From NCBI GenBank assembly GCA_002084765.1, contig NBMB01000029.1, positions 36,324 through 100,323 of the forward strand: a stretch of DNA of 64,000 nucleotides, written 5' to 3'. Below are positions 17,970 to 27,174 of the stretch, piece after piece (within the stretch, counting starts at the first letter, position 1; each line of letters starts with the position of its first letter). Source of the DNA: Candidatus Cloacimonetes bacterium 4572_55 (GTDB taxonomy: Bacteria; 4572-55). The notes beneath the pieces are model-generated. The model was not told where the DNA came from and did not search any database. It was given only the letters and a program-made list of their open reading frames with translations. The translations under genes were made by a program, and so were the position numbers.

Positions 17970-19991
17970 ATGAATAACTTTGTTTTAAAAGCATCACTCG
18001 TATTTTTTGCAATATTTGTCATTTTTTGCAACGCTGTGCAAAGCCAGCAATCCGATGAATACGACATCAATGATCTTTTTGAAAAGGATATTGAAGAGCT
18101 GCTGAATATCAAGATCAGCGTTGCCTCAACACAGCCTGAGGAGCTGTTACACACTATGTCGAGCGTTTCCGTGATCAGCAGGAATCAGATTGAGAAATAC
18201 AACTACGCATCCATTTCAGAGGCGGTTCAGACGGTTGCCGGATTTGCTGTTCTACGAACCTACTTTATGAATAATTTAGCAACTTCGAGAGGGATCTTGC
18301 AAGATATTTATGCAAATAAAGTATTGCTAATAATCAATAATGTGCCTACCTGGCACGCAATCACTGGCGAGGGATGTCTTAACAGAATCCATATCAACGA
18401 CGTTGAGCGTATCGAGGTCTTGAAGGGACCCGCGTCTGTGCTGTATGGAACAAATGCGTATGCCGGCGCGCTGAATATTATCTTGAAAGATCAGAATGAA
18501 AAAAGCACTTCTGTTTATGGAGGGGTTGGCAGTTATTCCGGCTATAAATTCGGTGGAAATGGCATATATAAACCTAATAAGAACTTTTCTATTTTTGCCA
18601 CAGGTCATTTTCAAGACCAAGACGGAAATACGTTCGATTTTACAGATGAGCTTGGGGAAACTGGGCAGATTCAAGACTATGTGAGGAGTGCGAATATCAC
18701 TCTTGTTGCAGATCTGAAAAATCGCCACAGCATCTTGATTAATCTCTACGATATTGATCGTGTGAATATGGGAATTATACCCCGATTCACGAAAGGTGAA
18801 AACAACAGTTTCAAGTTAGAAGGGCATTTATTGAATTACAAATATTCAAGGTTAATTTATTTGGCGAATAGAGATATAGATATAAAATATTCCTGCACAT
18901 ACGATTGGAATCGGCGTGATTTTTCAAGGAATTTGGACGATTCGATCAGGGCTGACGCGTTTGGATACAGGGTTGACAATGAGCTGAAATTGAATATGCC
19001 ACTAAAGAGTAAGGTCGAATTTGAATTTGGTCTTAACCATAATTATCGAGAAAGCGAGGCGTATCGAATTTATATCGCTGAGACGGATTCCACGACCTCG
19101 CACAATAATCTCAAAAGCAGGTCAGTCAATGAGTACTCGCTGTTCAGCCAAATTCGATATGAACGGAACCCGTTCAATATATTGCTTGGCACGAGGATTA
19201 CGGAAAACGAGTTGTTCGGAAATGACGTATCATCTCGTGGATCCTTGGTTTATTCCATAAATTATAAAAACAGCCTTAAATTTATTATTGGTCAATCCTT
19301 TCGATCTCCTTCCATATTTGAATTATATTTTACCACCTCAGCACAAACCATTTTTGGCAATCTGGACTTGCAGCCAGAAAAAAGCATCTCTTTTGAAGCG
19401 GTGTATATGGCTTCGACGAGAGCGTTCTCTTTTCAGGCAAATGCTTATCTGGCAAAGTTTAAAAATAAAATTTATCGGATTAAAAAAGATTTGACGCTTA
19501 ATGACGGGACTTTTTTGGAGAATGTAAATATGTATGAAAACGGCAATTCTTTTTTTGGCTACGGAATTGAAACAGAGCTGAACTCCCAAATTTCAGACAT
19601 TGGCAACGCCTTTCTCAATTTTAATTATCGAACAGGAAACCAGGGAGATCAGGCTGAAGGGAGTGATTATTACAATTTTAAATATACGCCGAGTTTTCTG
19701 ATCACGACCGGAGTGGATAAAAATATCGGACAACTTACAGTTTCCAGCCTACTAAATTATCGCTCGAAAACACCGGGACCCGAGGAAAATATTGACGTGA
19801 CATACACGGTTGATTTTAATATGAGGTACGCGTATCGAATGAAATCTCATACGGTCTATGCCTATTTCTCGATAAAAAATGCTTTTGATACAGATGTGAC
19901 CATTCCGGAATATGTGAGAAGAAAAGGCTCAAACGAAATTCCGCTCGGAAATGGAAGGCGGTTTGACTTCACAATACAGGTTAAATTCTAA
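17970..19991 (+). CDS. TonB-dependent outer-membrane receptor
   Basis: 673 residues with a signal peptide (VFFAIFVIFCNAVQS). The lineage-typical box IEELLNIKISVAS is followed by the plug domain (about 60-165: SVSVISRNQIEKYNYASIS, IERIEV-type VERIEVLKGPASVLYG, NAYAGALNIILKD) and a 22-strand barrel ending in the aromatic RFDFTIQVKF. It imports chelated metals, vitamins or sugars using TonB energy; the ligand is unknown. No TonB/ExbBD genes are in the window. The ribosome site is weak (GTGG). It has about 20 Asn/Lys-rich loops and fewer GC-rich codons than the gene before it, by eye. Confidence 0.92.
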   Translation: MNNFVLKASLVFFAIFVIFCNAVQSQQSDEYDINDLFEKDIEELLNIKISVASTQPEELLHTMSSVSVISRNQIEKYNYASISEAVQTVAGFAVLRTYFMNNLATSRGILQDIYANKVLLIINNVPTWHAITGEGCLNRIHINDVERIEVLKGPASVLYGTNAYAGALNIILKDQNEKSTSVYGGVGSYSGYKFGGNGIYKPNKNFSIFATGHFQDQDGNTFDFTDELGETGQIQDYVRSANITLVADLKNRHSILINLYDIDRVNMGIIPRFTKGENNSFKLEGHLLNYKYSRLIYLANRDIDIKYSCTYDWNRRDFSRNLDDSIRADAFGYRVDNELKLNMPLKSKVEFEFGLNHNYRESEAYRIYIAETDSTTSHNNLKSRSVNEYSLFSQIRYERNPFNILLGTRITENELFGNDVSSRGSLVYSINYKNSLKFIIGQSFRSPSIFELYFTTSAQTIFGNLDLQPEKSISFEAVYMASTRAFSFQANAYLAKFKNKIYRIKKDLTLNDGTFLENVNMYENGNSFFGYGIETELNSQISDIGNAFLNFNYRTGNQGDQAEGSDYYNFKYTPSFLITTGVDKNIGQLTVSSLLNYRSKTPGPEENIDVTYTVDFNMRYAYRMKSHTVYAYFSIKNAFDTDVTIPEYVRRKGSNEIPLGNGRRFDFTIQVKF

Positions 19992-20420
19992 GGCACTATC
20001 TTGTCCCATCCATTAACTCTGTGTCTGAATTATTGAGGAACATCTTCCATTCCATTATATGAACGCCAAAAGAGTCTTGCGTAAAAAAATGAGTTGACTT
20101 CAATCCACCGAGTCTCTATATTCGTTACTGTATTTAATTTCATAAATGTTTTCCCAAAAGCCAGTTCTTTTTGGTCGCGCAATATTGGATGCGCCATGCC
20201 TTTTATCAGGCAGATTGTTTATTCGATTCAATATTAAAAAAAATCTGAGTGGAGGAAGATCGAGGTGCTCTTCACATAGCCGTTTAAAATTAATTGACTG
20301 ATCAAAATATAAACATTTTATAACTTTTAAGACGGTTTTCTTTCCGAATCGACAGAATAAGCCTTACAGGATTTATGGTTAGCGGGATATTTGTTTTAAT
20401 TTTCAAATAAAGAGGTTTAA
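19992..20420. other. Intergenic region, 429 bp
   Basis: Between the TonB receptor and the NYN protein. A plausible promoter for the NYN gene is near its right end (listed). On the minus strand a 55-codon frame (20030-20197, start MAHPILRDQKELAFGKTF) is open, but it matches nothing I know and its ribosome site is too close to the ATG; I do not call it a gene. Confidence 0.5.
20294..20322 (+). promoter_or_regulatory. Possible sigma-70-type promoter for the NYN-domain gene
   Basis: TTGACT at 20294-20299, 17-bp spacer, TTTATA at 20317-20322, in an AT-rich stretch about 100 bp before the ATG at 20421. AT-rich DNA gives chance matches, so confidence is modest. Confidence 0.35.
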
Positions 20421-21998
20421 ATGATTGATAATATGCTACTTACGACAATAAAAGATGTCCTTTCCAGTCAAGAGATTAGTTGGATTATCAGGGATTCTTT
20501 TAAAAAAAGTGAATTAAAGGAAATTTACAAGTCCTTATTTAGTGCAGATAACCAAGATTTTTTAAAAAATTATTCGCATGAGGATATGGTTCGAGAACTG
20601 ACTAATGAGATCATCAACAAGACGGATCGGGGTCTATCGGTTCTTTCCGAGCTGGAAAAAAACAATTTGTCGGTTATGCAAGAGATACAAAGTCTTGATG
20701 TAAGCAGTATTCGAGCGCGTTTAAGCCGACTTATTTCCTCGGCAAGAGAGGAAAAAATCGGGATTTATTTGTGGGCACTCCTGACAGACAACCGAAGGGA
20801 TATATTTGGCTTGCATCGTATGCTAATCAACCAATACAAAGCTGCAAATCGGTCAGGGGGCGATTCGTCGGGACCTCATGATTTTAGAGATTCATCGGGT
20901 GGACCCAGTCAAGGGCGGAATCGTTACGATACGCCATGGAACGCGCGCCACCATTATCAAAGTAGTGGCGGCGGAAGGAATTTATTGTCCCGAGAGCCGC
21001 GCTCTCATTCGAAATATCGACGTCCGGAAGAGAGAAATCGAGACCAGGATTATGTCCGGATCTGTGTGGAAAATGAAGATCTGAAGACGAAACTGGGACA
21101 GGTGCAAAAGGAACTTATCGAGAAAAAGTCACAGGAAGCCAAAACTCCGTCTCCTTATATGGAGTCTTTGGCTCAGCAATTTTTGAGCTTTCAAGATCAC
21201 CTGAATGGATTGGAAGATAAAATTTTGTTGCAAAATAAATCGGTTTTAGCGAAGTTGGATACGATTGTCGAAGAGCTTAAAGTCAATCGGCATGAGATCA
21301 AAATTCAGAGGAGCGATATTCCGCGTCAAGTGCGAGGAAAAGATTCCCGCGTCGGCGTTTTTGTCGATGCGCAGAATATGTTTTACGCTGCGAAAAATCA
21401 ATATAACGCTCGTCTGGACTATGCCAAATTGTTGGAAGCCGGCGTGAATTTTCGTCGGTTGATCAAAGCGGTAGTTTATCTTGTGCAGACGCCGGAAGTG
21501 GATCAGAGTTCGTTTGTTGCGATGTTGCAGCATAAGAACTACGAGGTCAGAACAAAGGACTTGCGGCTTCGTCTGGACGGATCGGCAAAAGGCGATTGGG
21601 ATATGGGTATGGCGATCGATGTAATCAGCCTATGCGACCAGTTGGATGTGGTGGTGATAGTCAGCGGAGACGGCGATTTTGTCTCCTTAGTCAATCTGAT
21701 CAAATCTCGTGGTCCCAGAGTCGAGGTGTACGGCTTCCCGCATAACACTTCCGTGGACTTGAAAGAGGCGGCAGACGAATTTTATCCAATCGCAGAAGCT
21801 ATGCTGCTGGATTATCCGACCAATTATAGCTACGAAAATCGCTCCTTTTCTCGCAATTCTTCATATACTCCCACCCGTAAGATTGAACCGAGCGAACTTG
21901 ATTTCAGCGATTCGGAAGAAGAGGAAGAAGGCGGGGGTCGACGGATCGACATCAGCATGTTTGAAAAATCCTCTGCATTTCAGTCACGTTCGAGGTAA
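20421..21998 (+). CDS. NYN-domain (PIN-like) ribonuclease-type protein with unknown N-terminal domain
   Basis: 525 residues. The NYN domain (about 312-470) starts RVGVFVDAQNMFYAAK and carries the acidic residues expected of a PIN-like metal nuclease: Asp in VDAQN, Asp in KGDWDMGMAIDV and Asp in VVIVSGDGDFVSLVNLI. Related LabA/DUF88 proteins act on RNA or in circadian and regulatory roles. The N-terminal 135 residues (helical, LLTTIKDVLSSQEISWIIRD) are unknown to me. They are followed by a disordered Gly/Arg/Ser-rich stretch (about 143-205) and a coiled coil (about 215-300). The tail is acidic. The damaged sigma-54 regulator begins 12 bp later with its own ribosome site. Confidence 0.85.
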   Translation: MIDNMLLTTIKDVLSSQEISWIIRDSFKKSELKEIYKSLFSADNQDFLKNYSHEDMVRELTNEIINKTDRGLSVLSELEKNNLSVMQEIQSLDVSSIRARLSRLISSAREEKIGIYLWALLTDNRRDIFGLHRMLINQYKAANRSGGDSSGPHDFRDSSGGPSQGRNRYDTPWNARHHYQSSGGGRNLLSREPRSHSKYRRPEERNRDQDYVRICVENEDLKTKLGQVQKELIEKKSQEAKTPSPYMESLAQQFLSFQDHLNGLEDKILLQNKSVLAKLDTIVEELKVNRHEIKIQRSDIPRQVRGKDSRVGVFVDAQNMFYAAKNQYNARLDYAKLLEAGVNFRRLIKAVVYLVQTPEVDQSSFVAMLQHKNYEVRTKDLRLRLDGSAKGDWDMGMAIDVISLCDQLDVVVIVSGDGDFVSLVNLIKSRGPRVEVYGFPHNTSVDLKEAADEFYPIAEAMLLDYPTNYSYENRSFSRNSSYTPTRKIEPSELDFSDSEEEEEGGGRRIDISMFEKSSAFQSRSR

Positions 21999-22010
21999 GG
22001 AGCAAAAGAA

Positions 22011-23256
22011 ATGGCGCGAGGTCGCATATTGATCATTGACGACGAGACGAATATTCGCAAAACGCTCCGGATGATCTTGAAAAGCGAGGGCTATAGAGTG
22101 GACGAGGCGGCAGACGGCGAAAGTGCTATCGAGAAGGTCGGATCCGCGAATTATGACGCGGCTTTGCTGGATATCTGGATGCCCGGGATTGATGGGATGG
22201 AGACGCTTCGCCGATTGAAAAAGATCGATCGAGATTTGGGCGTCATTATGATATCCGGACACGGGACTATTGAAACAGCAGTCGAGGCGATCAAAATCGG
22301 CGCGTATGATTTTCTGGAAAAGCCGCTTTCCAAAGAAAAAACTCTGGTCTCTCTGACAAACGCGCTTAAGTTGAAACGGCTCATCGACGAGAACAAGTCG
22401 TTGCGCCATCTGCTCGATAGTCGATACGAAATGATCGGGAATTCGACAGCGATTAAAAAGCTGTTTGAACAAATTCAAATGGCGTCGCCAACTAAGAGCC
22501 GGGTTCTGATTCTGGGAGAAAACGGCACGGGTAAAGAACTGGTCGCCCGAGCTATCCATAAAAATAGCAAGCGATTTGATCATTTTCCAAGCGGATGGCG
22601 GGACGATTTTCTTGGATGAGATCGGCGATATGAGCCTGAAGACGCAAGCAAAAGCACTTCGAGCATTACAGGAAGAGGAGTTCGAGCGCGTCGGGGGAAC
22701 AGAAACTCTGTCCGTTGACGTCCGGGTCATTGCCGCCACAAACAAAGATTTGGAAAAAGCGATCGAAAAGGGTACGTTTCGGGAAGATCTCTATTTTCGG
22801 CTTAATGTGATTCCTATCCTTGTCCCGCCTCTGCGGGAACGAAAAGAGGACATCAAATCCCTGACGCTTCACTTTTTGAATATGTTTTGCAAAGAACACG
22901 ACATTCTCAAGAAGGCGATCACCAATGAAGCACTGAGGGTCGTTAAGAATTATTCCTGGCCTGGCAATGTTCGGGAGTTGAGAAATCAGGTCGAGCGCAT
23001 GGTGATTATGAGCAGGTCTCAAGTGATTGATGTCGATGATCTTCCCGAATCTTTGTTCGCCAGAAGAAACATCTTCTCCACAGCGTTTGCCGGAAATAAG
23101 ACATTAAAAGATGTGAAGGAATTTGTGGAAAAAGAATATATTACGACAAAATTAAAGGCGGCAAACGGAAATGTGACCCGCGCCGCCGATATGTTGGGCG
23201 TGGAACGAACCAATCTTTATAAAAAGATGAAAGCCTATCAGATCGATCCGAGATAA
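22011..23256 (+). pseudogene. Sigma-54 response regulator with an internal deletion that removes the GAFTGA loop
   Basis: The first frame (22011-22619) gives an intact receiver (Asp54 in ALLDIWMPGIDG) and Walker A ([16 protein letters not shown]), then goes out of frame after KNSKRFDH. A second frame (overlapping from 22576) resumes at [17 protein letters not shown] with Walker B, the arginine-finger region, and a Fis-type helix-turn-helix ([22 protein letters not shown]). Compared with the intact regulator at 11367, about 38 codons are missing, including NCAAIP, ELFG and GAFTGA, and the loss is not a multiple of three. Without that loop no sigma-54 activation is expected. A good AAGGAG precedes the ATG. 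Confidence 0.85.
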
Positions 23257-23265
23257 TAGGCTTTG

Positions 23266-23304
23266 AAAAACGCGGTCGGCTCTTTGCTTAATGAGAGCCG
23301 CCGC
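23266..23304 (-). terminator. Rho-independent terminator (minus strand)
   Basis: Read on the minus strand: stem GCGG-x-GGCTCT pairing with AGAGCC-xx-CCGC, then GTTTTT. The stop codon of the membrane-protein gene (23288-23290) lies in the loop, so the terminator ends the long leftward transcript that starts in the 26-30 kb region. Confidence 0.6.
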
Positions 23305-24976
23305 TGACACATGCGGAATGGCAGGCAGAATGGCAGGCAGAATGACACGCTGAGTGACACGCAGAATGGCATGCAGAATGGCATGCGTCGTGGCAGACGT
23401 TCATATCCAAAACCAGGTCAGAACTGATCGATCCTTGAATGATATGATCAACATCAGCCGGAATCAAGGTCTCATGCCGATAGGGATCGCGGTCATAGTG
23501 GTATCGATGCGAATAATAGGAATGGCTGTTATGATACCAGTAATACCAGTCCGTATCCTTGTTTCGAGGCTCCCCGACTTCACCCATTTCCGACTCGTCA
23601 GACTCGGTCGACTGATAGTTAAACTTATCGTCGATCTCCTTCTCGATATTTTTTTTATTTTCTTCAATCCAGCCGCGCATACGGTCGCGATAATAGATTT
23701 TCGTCGCTTCAATATCTGCGTCCCAAGCCTTTTTTTGAATACTTTTCACCGAGAGATTCATCAGGTCTTCCAGCTCTTCCTGGGAAAGCTCCCCGTCGTC
23801 TGCAACCGCATGATACAGAAGTTGTTCAAATTCGTCCAGCTGGCTCATATCCGGTTGGCTGATCATTTGTACCCTCAACGGCGTCTGGGACTCAATTTTG
23901 ATGAAACCCTCCCGCTCTATGGAATCCAACATTCCGCTAATGATCCGCTTTAATGGAATTCCCAAATAAAAGGCGACCTCCAATCGCGTCAGATTTTTGC
24001 ATATCTTTCCAGGCTTTTGAAAATCCGATAGGGTCAGTTTTGGCGGGGTCCAGTCGAGATTTTCCCAGCGCACATGGTCTAAACCTTTGAATGCGGATAT
24101 CATAGATTTTTGCTTTCCCACAACAATAAAATAAAACGCGCCGCCCAGGATGATCAGCAGGAACAGGAAGAACGTCCTTGATTTTTTTTTCTTATGTTCC
24201 AGCAGATAGCCGATCTCTGTCCCTCTCTCTAATTGATCTGCACGAGAGGAAGCGTCGCTACTGAGATCAAACCATTCCGCCGGCATATAGAACTGGGTTT
24301 TCATTTGGTAACGATTGCCCGGATTGTTGCGATGGAAAATGATCTGCAAACGGGCGCTCTCACTCCGTTGGTAATCTATCAGGTATTTTTCGTTGACCCA
24401 TTTTTCGGTCAGGATAAAGCCATTTTGCTCCACATATTCACGCGGGATTTGTCCGACCGGCAACGTATGCGGCGTCAAGATTTTTAGCGTGTAATGATCT
24501 TGATCGTGAGCCTCGTCCCATTGCACCGGCGACCAGTTAAAAACAGCCAAATTTTTGCCCTCTTCACTCTCGGTCGGCTCCACATATCCCGCCCATGCAA
24601 AATCGGTTTCAAAGTAAAAAATATAGGTGAGATGCCCCCTGCCGACGCCTTTTCCATGAGCGAGAATAATGTCCCATGTCCCGCCGCCAACTTCGGATAT
24701 ATCCAGCGCATAGCGGGTTTCATCATCGTCTATCGCATAAGAGTCGCTGGAGATACGACGGATTTTCAGACGGTCGTTTCCTTGAAAATAGAAGCCGTGG
24801 AGCTCTCCGGAGATCACTTCCCATTGGACAATATACGCCACCACAGCGGTTCCGTCAGCGCGAAGGTCTACCTCGGTCTCGACAAAAGTTATCTTGCCTT
24901 TCCCCGCTTGCGCGACGCTCGGAAGGATCAATAATAGAACGAAAAGCAAAAATATTTTTTTGATCATTTTGATCAT
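23288..24976 (-). CDS. DUF2207-like membrane protein with a Cys-His repeat tail
   Basis: 562 residues. A signal peptide (MIKMIKKIFLLFVLLLILPSVAQA) is followed by an extracytoplasmic beta-rich domain (about 25-255) as in DUF2207-type proteins. Next come a transmembrane helix (TFFLFLLIILGGAFYFIVVG), a cytoplasmic winged-helix-like part (NLTRLEVAFYLGIPLKRIISGML) and a Tyr/His-rich linker. The tail consists of about seven C-H-x-A units (CHDACHSACHSAC...) ending VSGGSH. A TTG 81 bases upstream extends the frame, but the ATG at 24976 overlaps the upstream kinase stop (ATGA), which shows coupling. The tail could bind metal; the function is unknown. Confidence 0.85.
   Translation of the reverse strand: MIKMIKKIFLLFVLLLILPSVAQAGKGKITFVETEVDLRADGTAVVAYIVQWEVISGELHGFYFQGNDRLKIRRISSDSYAIDDDETRYALDISEVGGGTWDIILAHGKGVGRGHLTYIFYFETDFAWAGYVEPTESEEGKNLAVFNWSPVQWDEAHDQDHYTLKILTPHTLPVGQIPREYVEQNGFILTEKWVNEKYLIDYQRSESARLQIIFHRNNPGNRYQMKTQFYMPAEWFDLSSDASSRADQLERGTEIGYLLEHKKKKSRTFFLFLLIILGGAFYFIVVGKQKSMISAFKGLDHVRWENLDWTPPKLTLSDFQKPGKICKNLTRLEVAFYLGIPLKRIISGMLDSIEREGFIKIESQTPLRVQMISQPDMSQLDEFEQLLYHAVADDGELSQEELEDLMNLSVKSIQKKAWDADIEATKIYYRDRMRGWIEENKKNIEKEIDDKFNYQSTESDESEMGEVGEPRNKDTDWYYWYHNSHSYYSHRYHYDRDPYRHETLIPADVDHIIQGSISSDLVLDMNVCHDACHSACHSACHSACHSACHSACHSACVSGGSH
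24959..24976 (-). repeat. 9-bp perfect tandem duplication covering the start codon
   Basis: ATGATCAAA twice in a row at the start of the Cys-His tail protein gene, giving MIKMIKK and two possible start codons in the same frame. Confidence 0.95.
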
Positions 24977-26495
24977 AACGTCACCTTTTCCTTTTCTTGA
25001 TGAATTGGCAGCCGAAAGGTGAAAGCACTTCCTTTTTTCATCCCGCTGTCCACCCAAATTTTTCCGTGATGGGCTTCGATTACCAATTTGCAGAAAGCCA
25101 GTCCAATGCCACTGGAAAATCGACTTTTGATCCCGTCGTTTCCCACCTGAGCGAATTTATCAAACACTTTTTTGCGATATTTCTGTGGGATTCCGAGTCC
25201 ATAATCTTGGATTTGTACACAATGAAACGCGTCGTCGGTATAGAGACGCACATCGATATCGCCGCCTGTTGGCGTGAATTTATAGGCGTTATGCAGAAGA
25301 TTGGCGCAGACGCGCGTCACCATCTTGCAGTCAAACGGGATATTCGGAAGATCTCCAAAGTCCACATTGACAGAGATATTTTTGGCAATCTGTTCTCCCT
25401 CCAATTGATGGATCGCGTGTGTGATAGGTACGACCAACGATTCCCGCATGATATGGAGTTCCACGCCTTCTTCCTCGATTTTGTATATGTCTAATATGTC
25501 GCAGATCATATTCAGTAGGAAGTTGGAGTTGTTATACGCGCGTTTTAAGAAATCCTCCTGTTTTTCCAGAAGCTCGCCGATCGCGCCGGAGAGAATCGTC
25601 TCGATATAAGCCATAGTCGCGGCAAGAGGATTTTTCAGATCATGCACAATCATGTGCGTCAAATCCTCTTTCATCCGCTGGAGCTTCTCTTCTTCTGTCA
25701 TGTCCCGAAAGATCAGGACATTGCCGCTAGGTTGATTCGACTGGCACAAAAAAGGAGAGGAGACGACCTGATAAAATCGTCCGTTGTGACTGGTGACGAC
25801 TTTCAATTTTTCACCCCAAAGGCATTGGAAAACGCGGGATTCACATGGATAATCACGTCCTGCATATCCGTCACCACAATACCGTCCAGCGAAGAATGGA
25901 TTATCGCCTCGACCCGTCTCTTTTCTTTCTGGACAGATTCAAAGAGTTCTGCATTCTTCAGCGCGATAGCGGCTTGGTTTGCCAATATCTGAGCCAATTG
26001 TATTTCGCCCTGTGTGAAAACGCGAATCTCCCCCACCTGATCCACTGCAAAAAGTCCTATTGCCTTGTCCCCCAGAATCAAAGGTGCCATCAATATCGAT
26101 TTGACCCCAAGCTCTTGCAAGGATTCCCTGACCGATTTCTCCAGATCCGCAGACAAATCATCCACATGGAATTGAATCGGCTTGAGAGTCTCCATTACTT
26201 TTCTGTTAAGAGTGTGTTTGCTCAGATCATACCTTCCCCGATTCTTAGATTCATATAGATCACGTACGTCGTATTCGCTCATCAAAATAACAAAGTCGTC
26301 ATCCGGAGCGGGACGCAGAAAAAGCACGGCTCGACTCGCCATCAACACATTGACTGCCTGCCTGGTGATCTGCTGAAAAATTTCATCCAGATTCAGCGTG
26401 GAATTGACCGCTTTCGATATCTCCAAAAGCGTTTCCAAGGGATAATTTGGCTCCTGTTGCCTTTCGGAGCTTTGATCGGCTTTTAGGTCTTCCAT
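24973..26495 (-). pseudogene. GAF-PAS sensor histidine kinase, split by an internal deletion in the PAS domain
   Basis: The upstream frame (26495-25803, ATG start) has a GAF domain (about 18-185: LDEIFQQITRQAVNVLMASRAVLFL) and the first half of a PAS domain (IIHSSLDGIVVTDMQDVIIH, NPAFSNAFG), then stops. A second frame (25806-24973) resumes late in the PAS domain (HNGRFYQVVSSPF). It has HisKA with IVHDLKNPLAATMAY and HATPase_c with NLLHNAYKFTP, IQDYGLGIP and SSGIGLAFCKLV. Some 35-45 PAS residues are missing and the frames differ. The second frame has only a TTG in a TTGA overlap with the first stop, so separate translation is just possible. It overlaps the next gene's ATG (ATGA). Confidence 0.8.
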
Positions 26496-26511
26496 GACGC
26501 GCCTATCCTTT

Positions 26512-26552
26512 ATTTTTATGGGATTTTTATGGGATTTTTATGGGATTTTTAT
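26512..26552 (-). repeat. 11-bp tandem repeat, 3 full copies plus a partial one
   Basis: On the plus strand GGGATTTTTAT occurs at 26520-26530, 26531-26541 and 26542-26552, preceded by a partial unit. It forms the leader of the GAF-PAS kinase and at the same time encodes the last residues of MobA (NPIKIP) and its stop codon. Confidence 0.95.
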
Positions 26553-27174
26553 GGCGAATAATTTTCGTATAGCTCTCTCTATCGTTCACATTGGTCAGTT
26601 TGGTTAAATCTGCCCGATCGGAAAGGTGGATCAACCGAATATCCGTCTGGAGCATCAATCCGCGTATGGAATATTCGTGGGAATCAATCCCTTTTCGTAA
26701 CAAAGGCAAGATCAAGGGTTCGTAAATCGTGCATAACGGTTCAATAAACACAACTTTTTTTCCATGTCTTGACCTATCTCTGGAAAACGCTATCGCGGCT
26801 TTATCCGAACAACGATTTTCGACCAATCGAATAAGAAGCCGGCTGTCCGCCAACGGTAGATCGATTGCCATGACCAACCAGGCAGATTTTGGATACGCGT
26901 CAAATGCCGCGGCGATCCCGCTGATGGGTCCGATTCCTTTGTGCCGATCAATTAGATATGGAAAAGATTCATACAGCGAAATTTCTCGCTGATCCTCCCG
27001 GATTGAGACAAAAACCCGCTCGCAAAACCGGCTCAATAGTTGGAACGCCCGTTCTATCTGGCGTCTCTGTTCGTATCGAAGCGAGGCTTTATCTTGACCC
27101 ATCCGACGGCTTTTCCCGCCGCACAGCGCCAATCCGTATAATGGGGGTAATGGGGAAATTTTATGTGGCTCCAT
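26527..27174 (-). CDS. mobA: Molybdenum cofactor guanylyl/cytidylyltransferase (MobA/MocA family)
   Basis: 215 residues. The nucleotidyltransferase opens with GLALCGGKSRRMGQDKASL (consensus LxGGxSxRMGxDK). Later GIGPISGIAAAF and the metal-binding Asp in VMAIDLPLAD follow. It attaches GMP or CMP to molybdopterin. I start at the ATG at 27174; an upstream TTG exists but would overlap the preceding gene by 62 bases. The ATG still overlaps that gene by 14 bases, so the two are coupled. The C-terminus has been rewritten by the 11-bp repeat. Its placement behind ssnA suggests service to a molybdenum hydroxylase. Confidence 0.85.
   Translation of the reverse strand: MEPHKISPLPPLYGLALCGGKSRRMGQDKASLRYEQRRQIERAFQLLSRFCERVFVSIREDQREISLYESFPYLIDRHKGIGPISGIAAAFDAYPKSAWLVMAIDLPLADSRLLIRLVENRCSDKAAIAFSRDRSRHGKKVVFIEPLCTIYEPLILPLLRKGIDSHEYSIRGLMLQTDIRLIHLSDRADLTKLTNVNDRESYTKIIRHKNPIKIP

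Noticed and set aside
20030-20197. 55-codon minus-strand frame in the gap before the NYN gene
   Set aside because: No similarity recognised and the ribosome-binding bases touch the ATG.
23288-23405. CRISPR-like short repeats
   Set aside because: The periodicity is 12 bp and encodes CHSA units in frame; there are no spacers.
23354-23953. 199-codon plus-strand open frame
   Set aside because: Antisense to the Cys-His tail membrane protein; composition is that of a shadow frame and there is no ribosome site.
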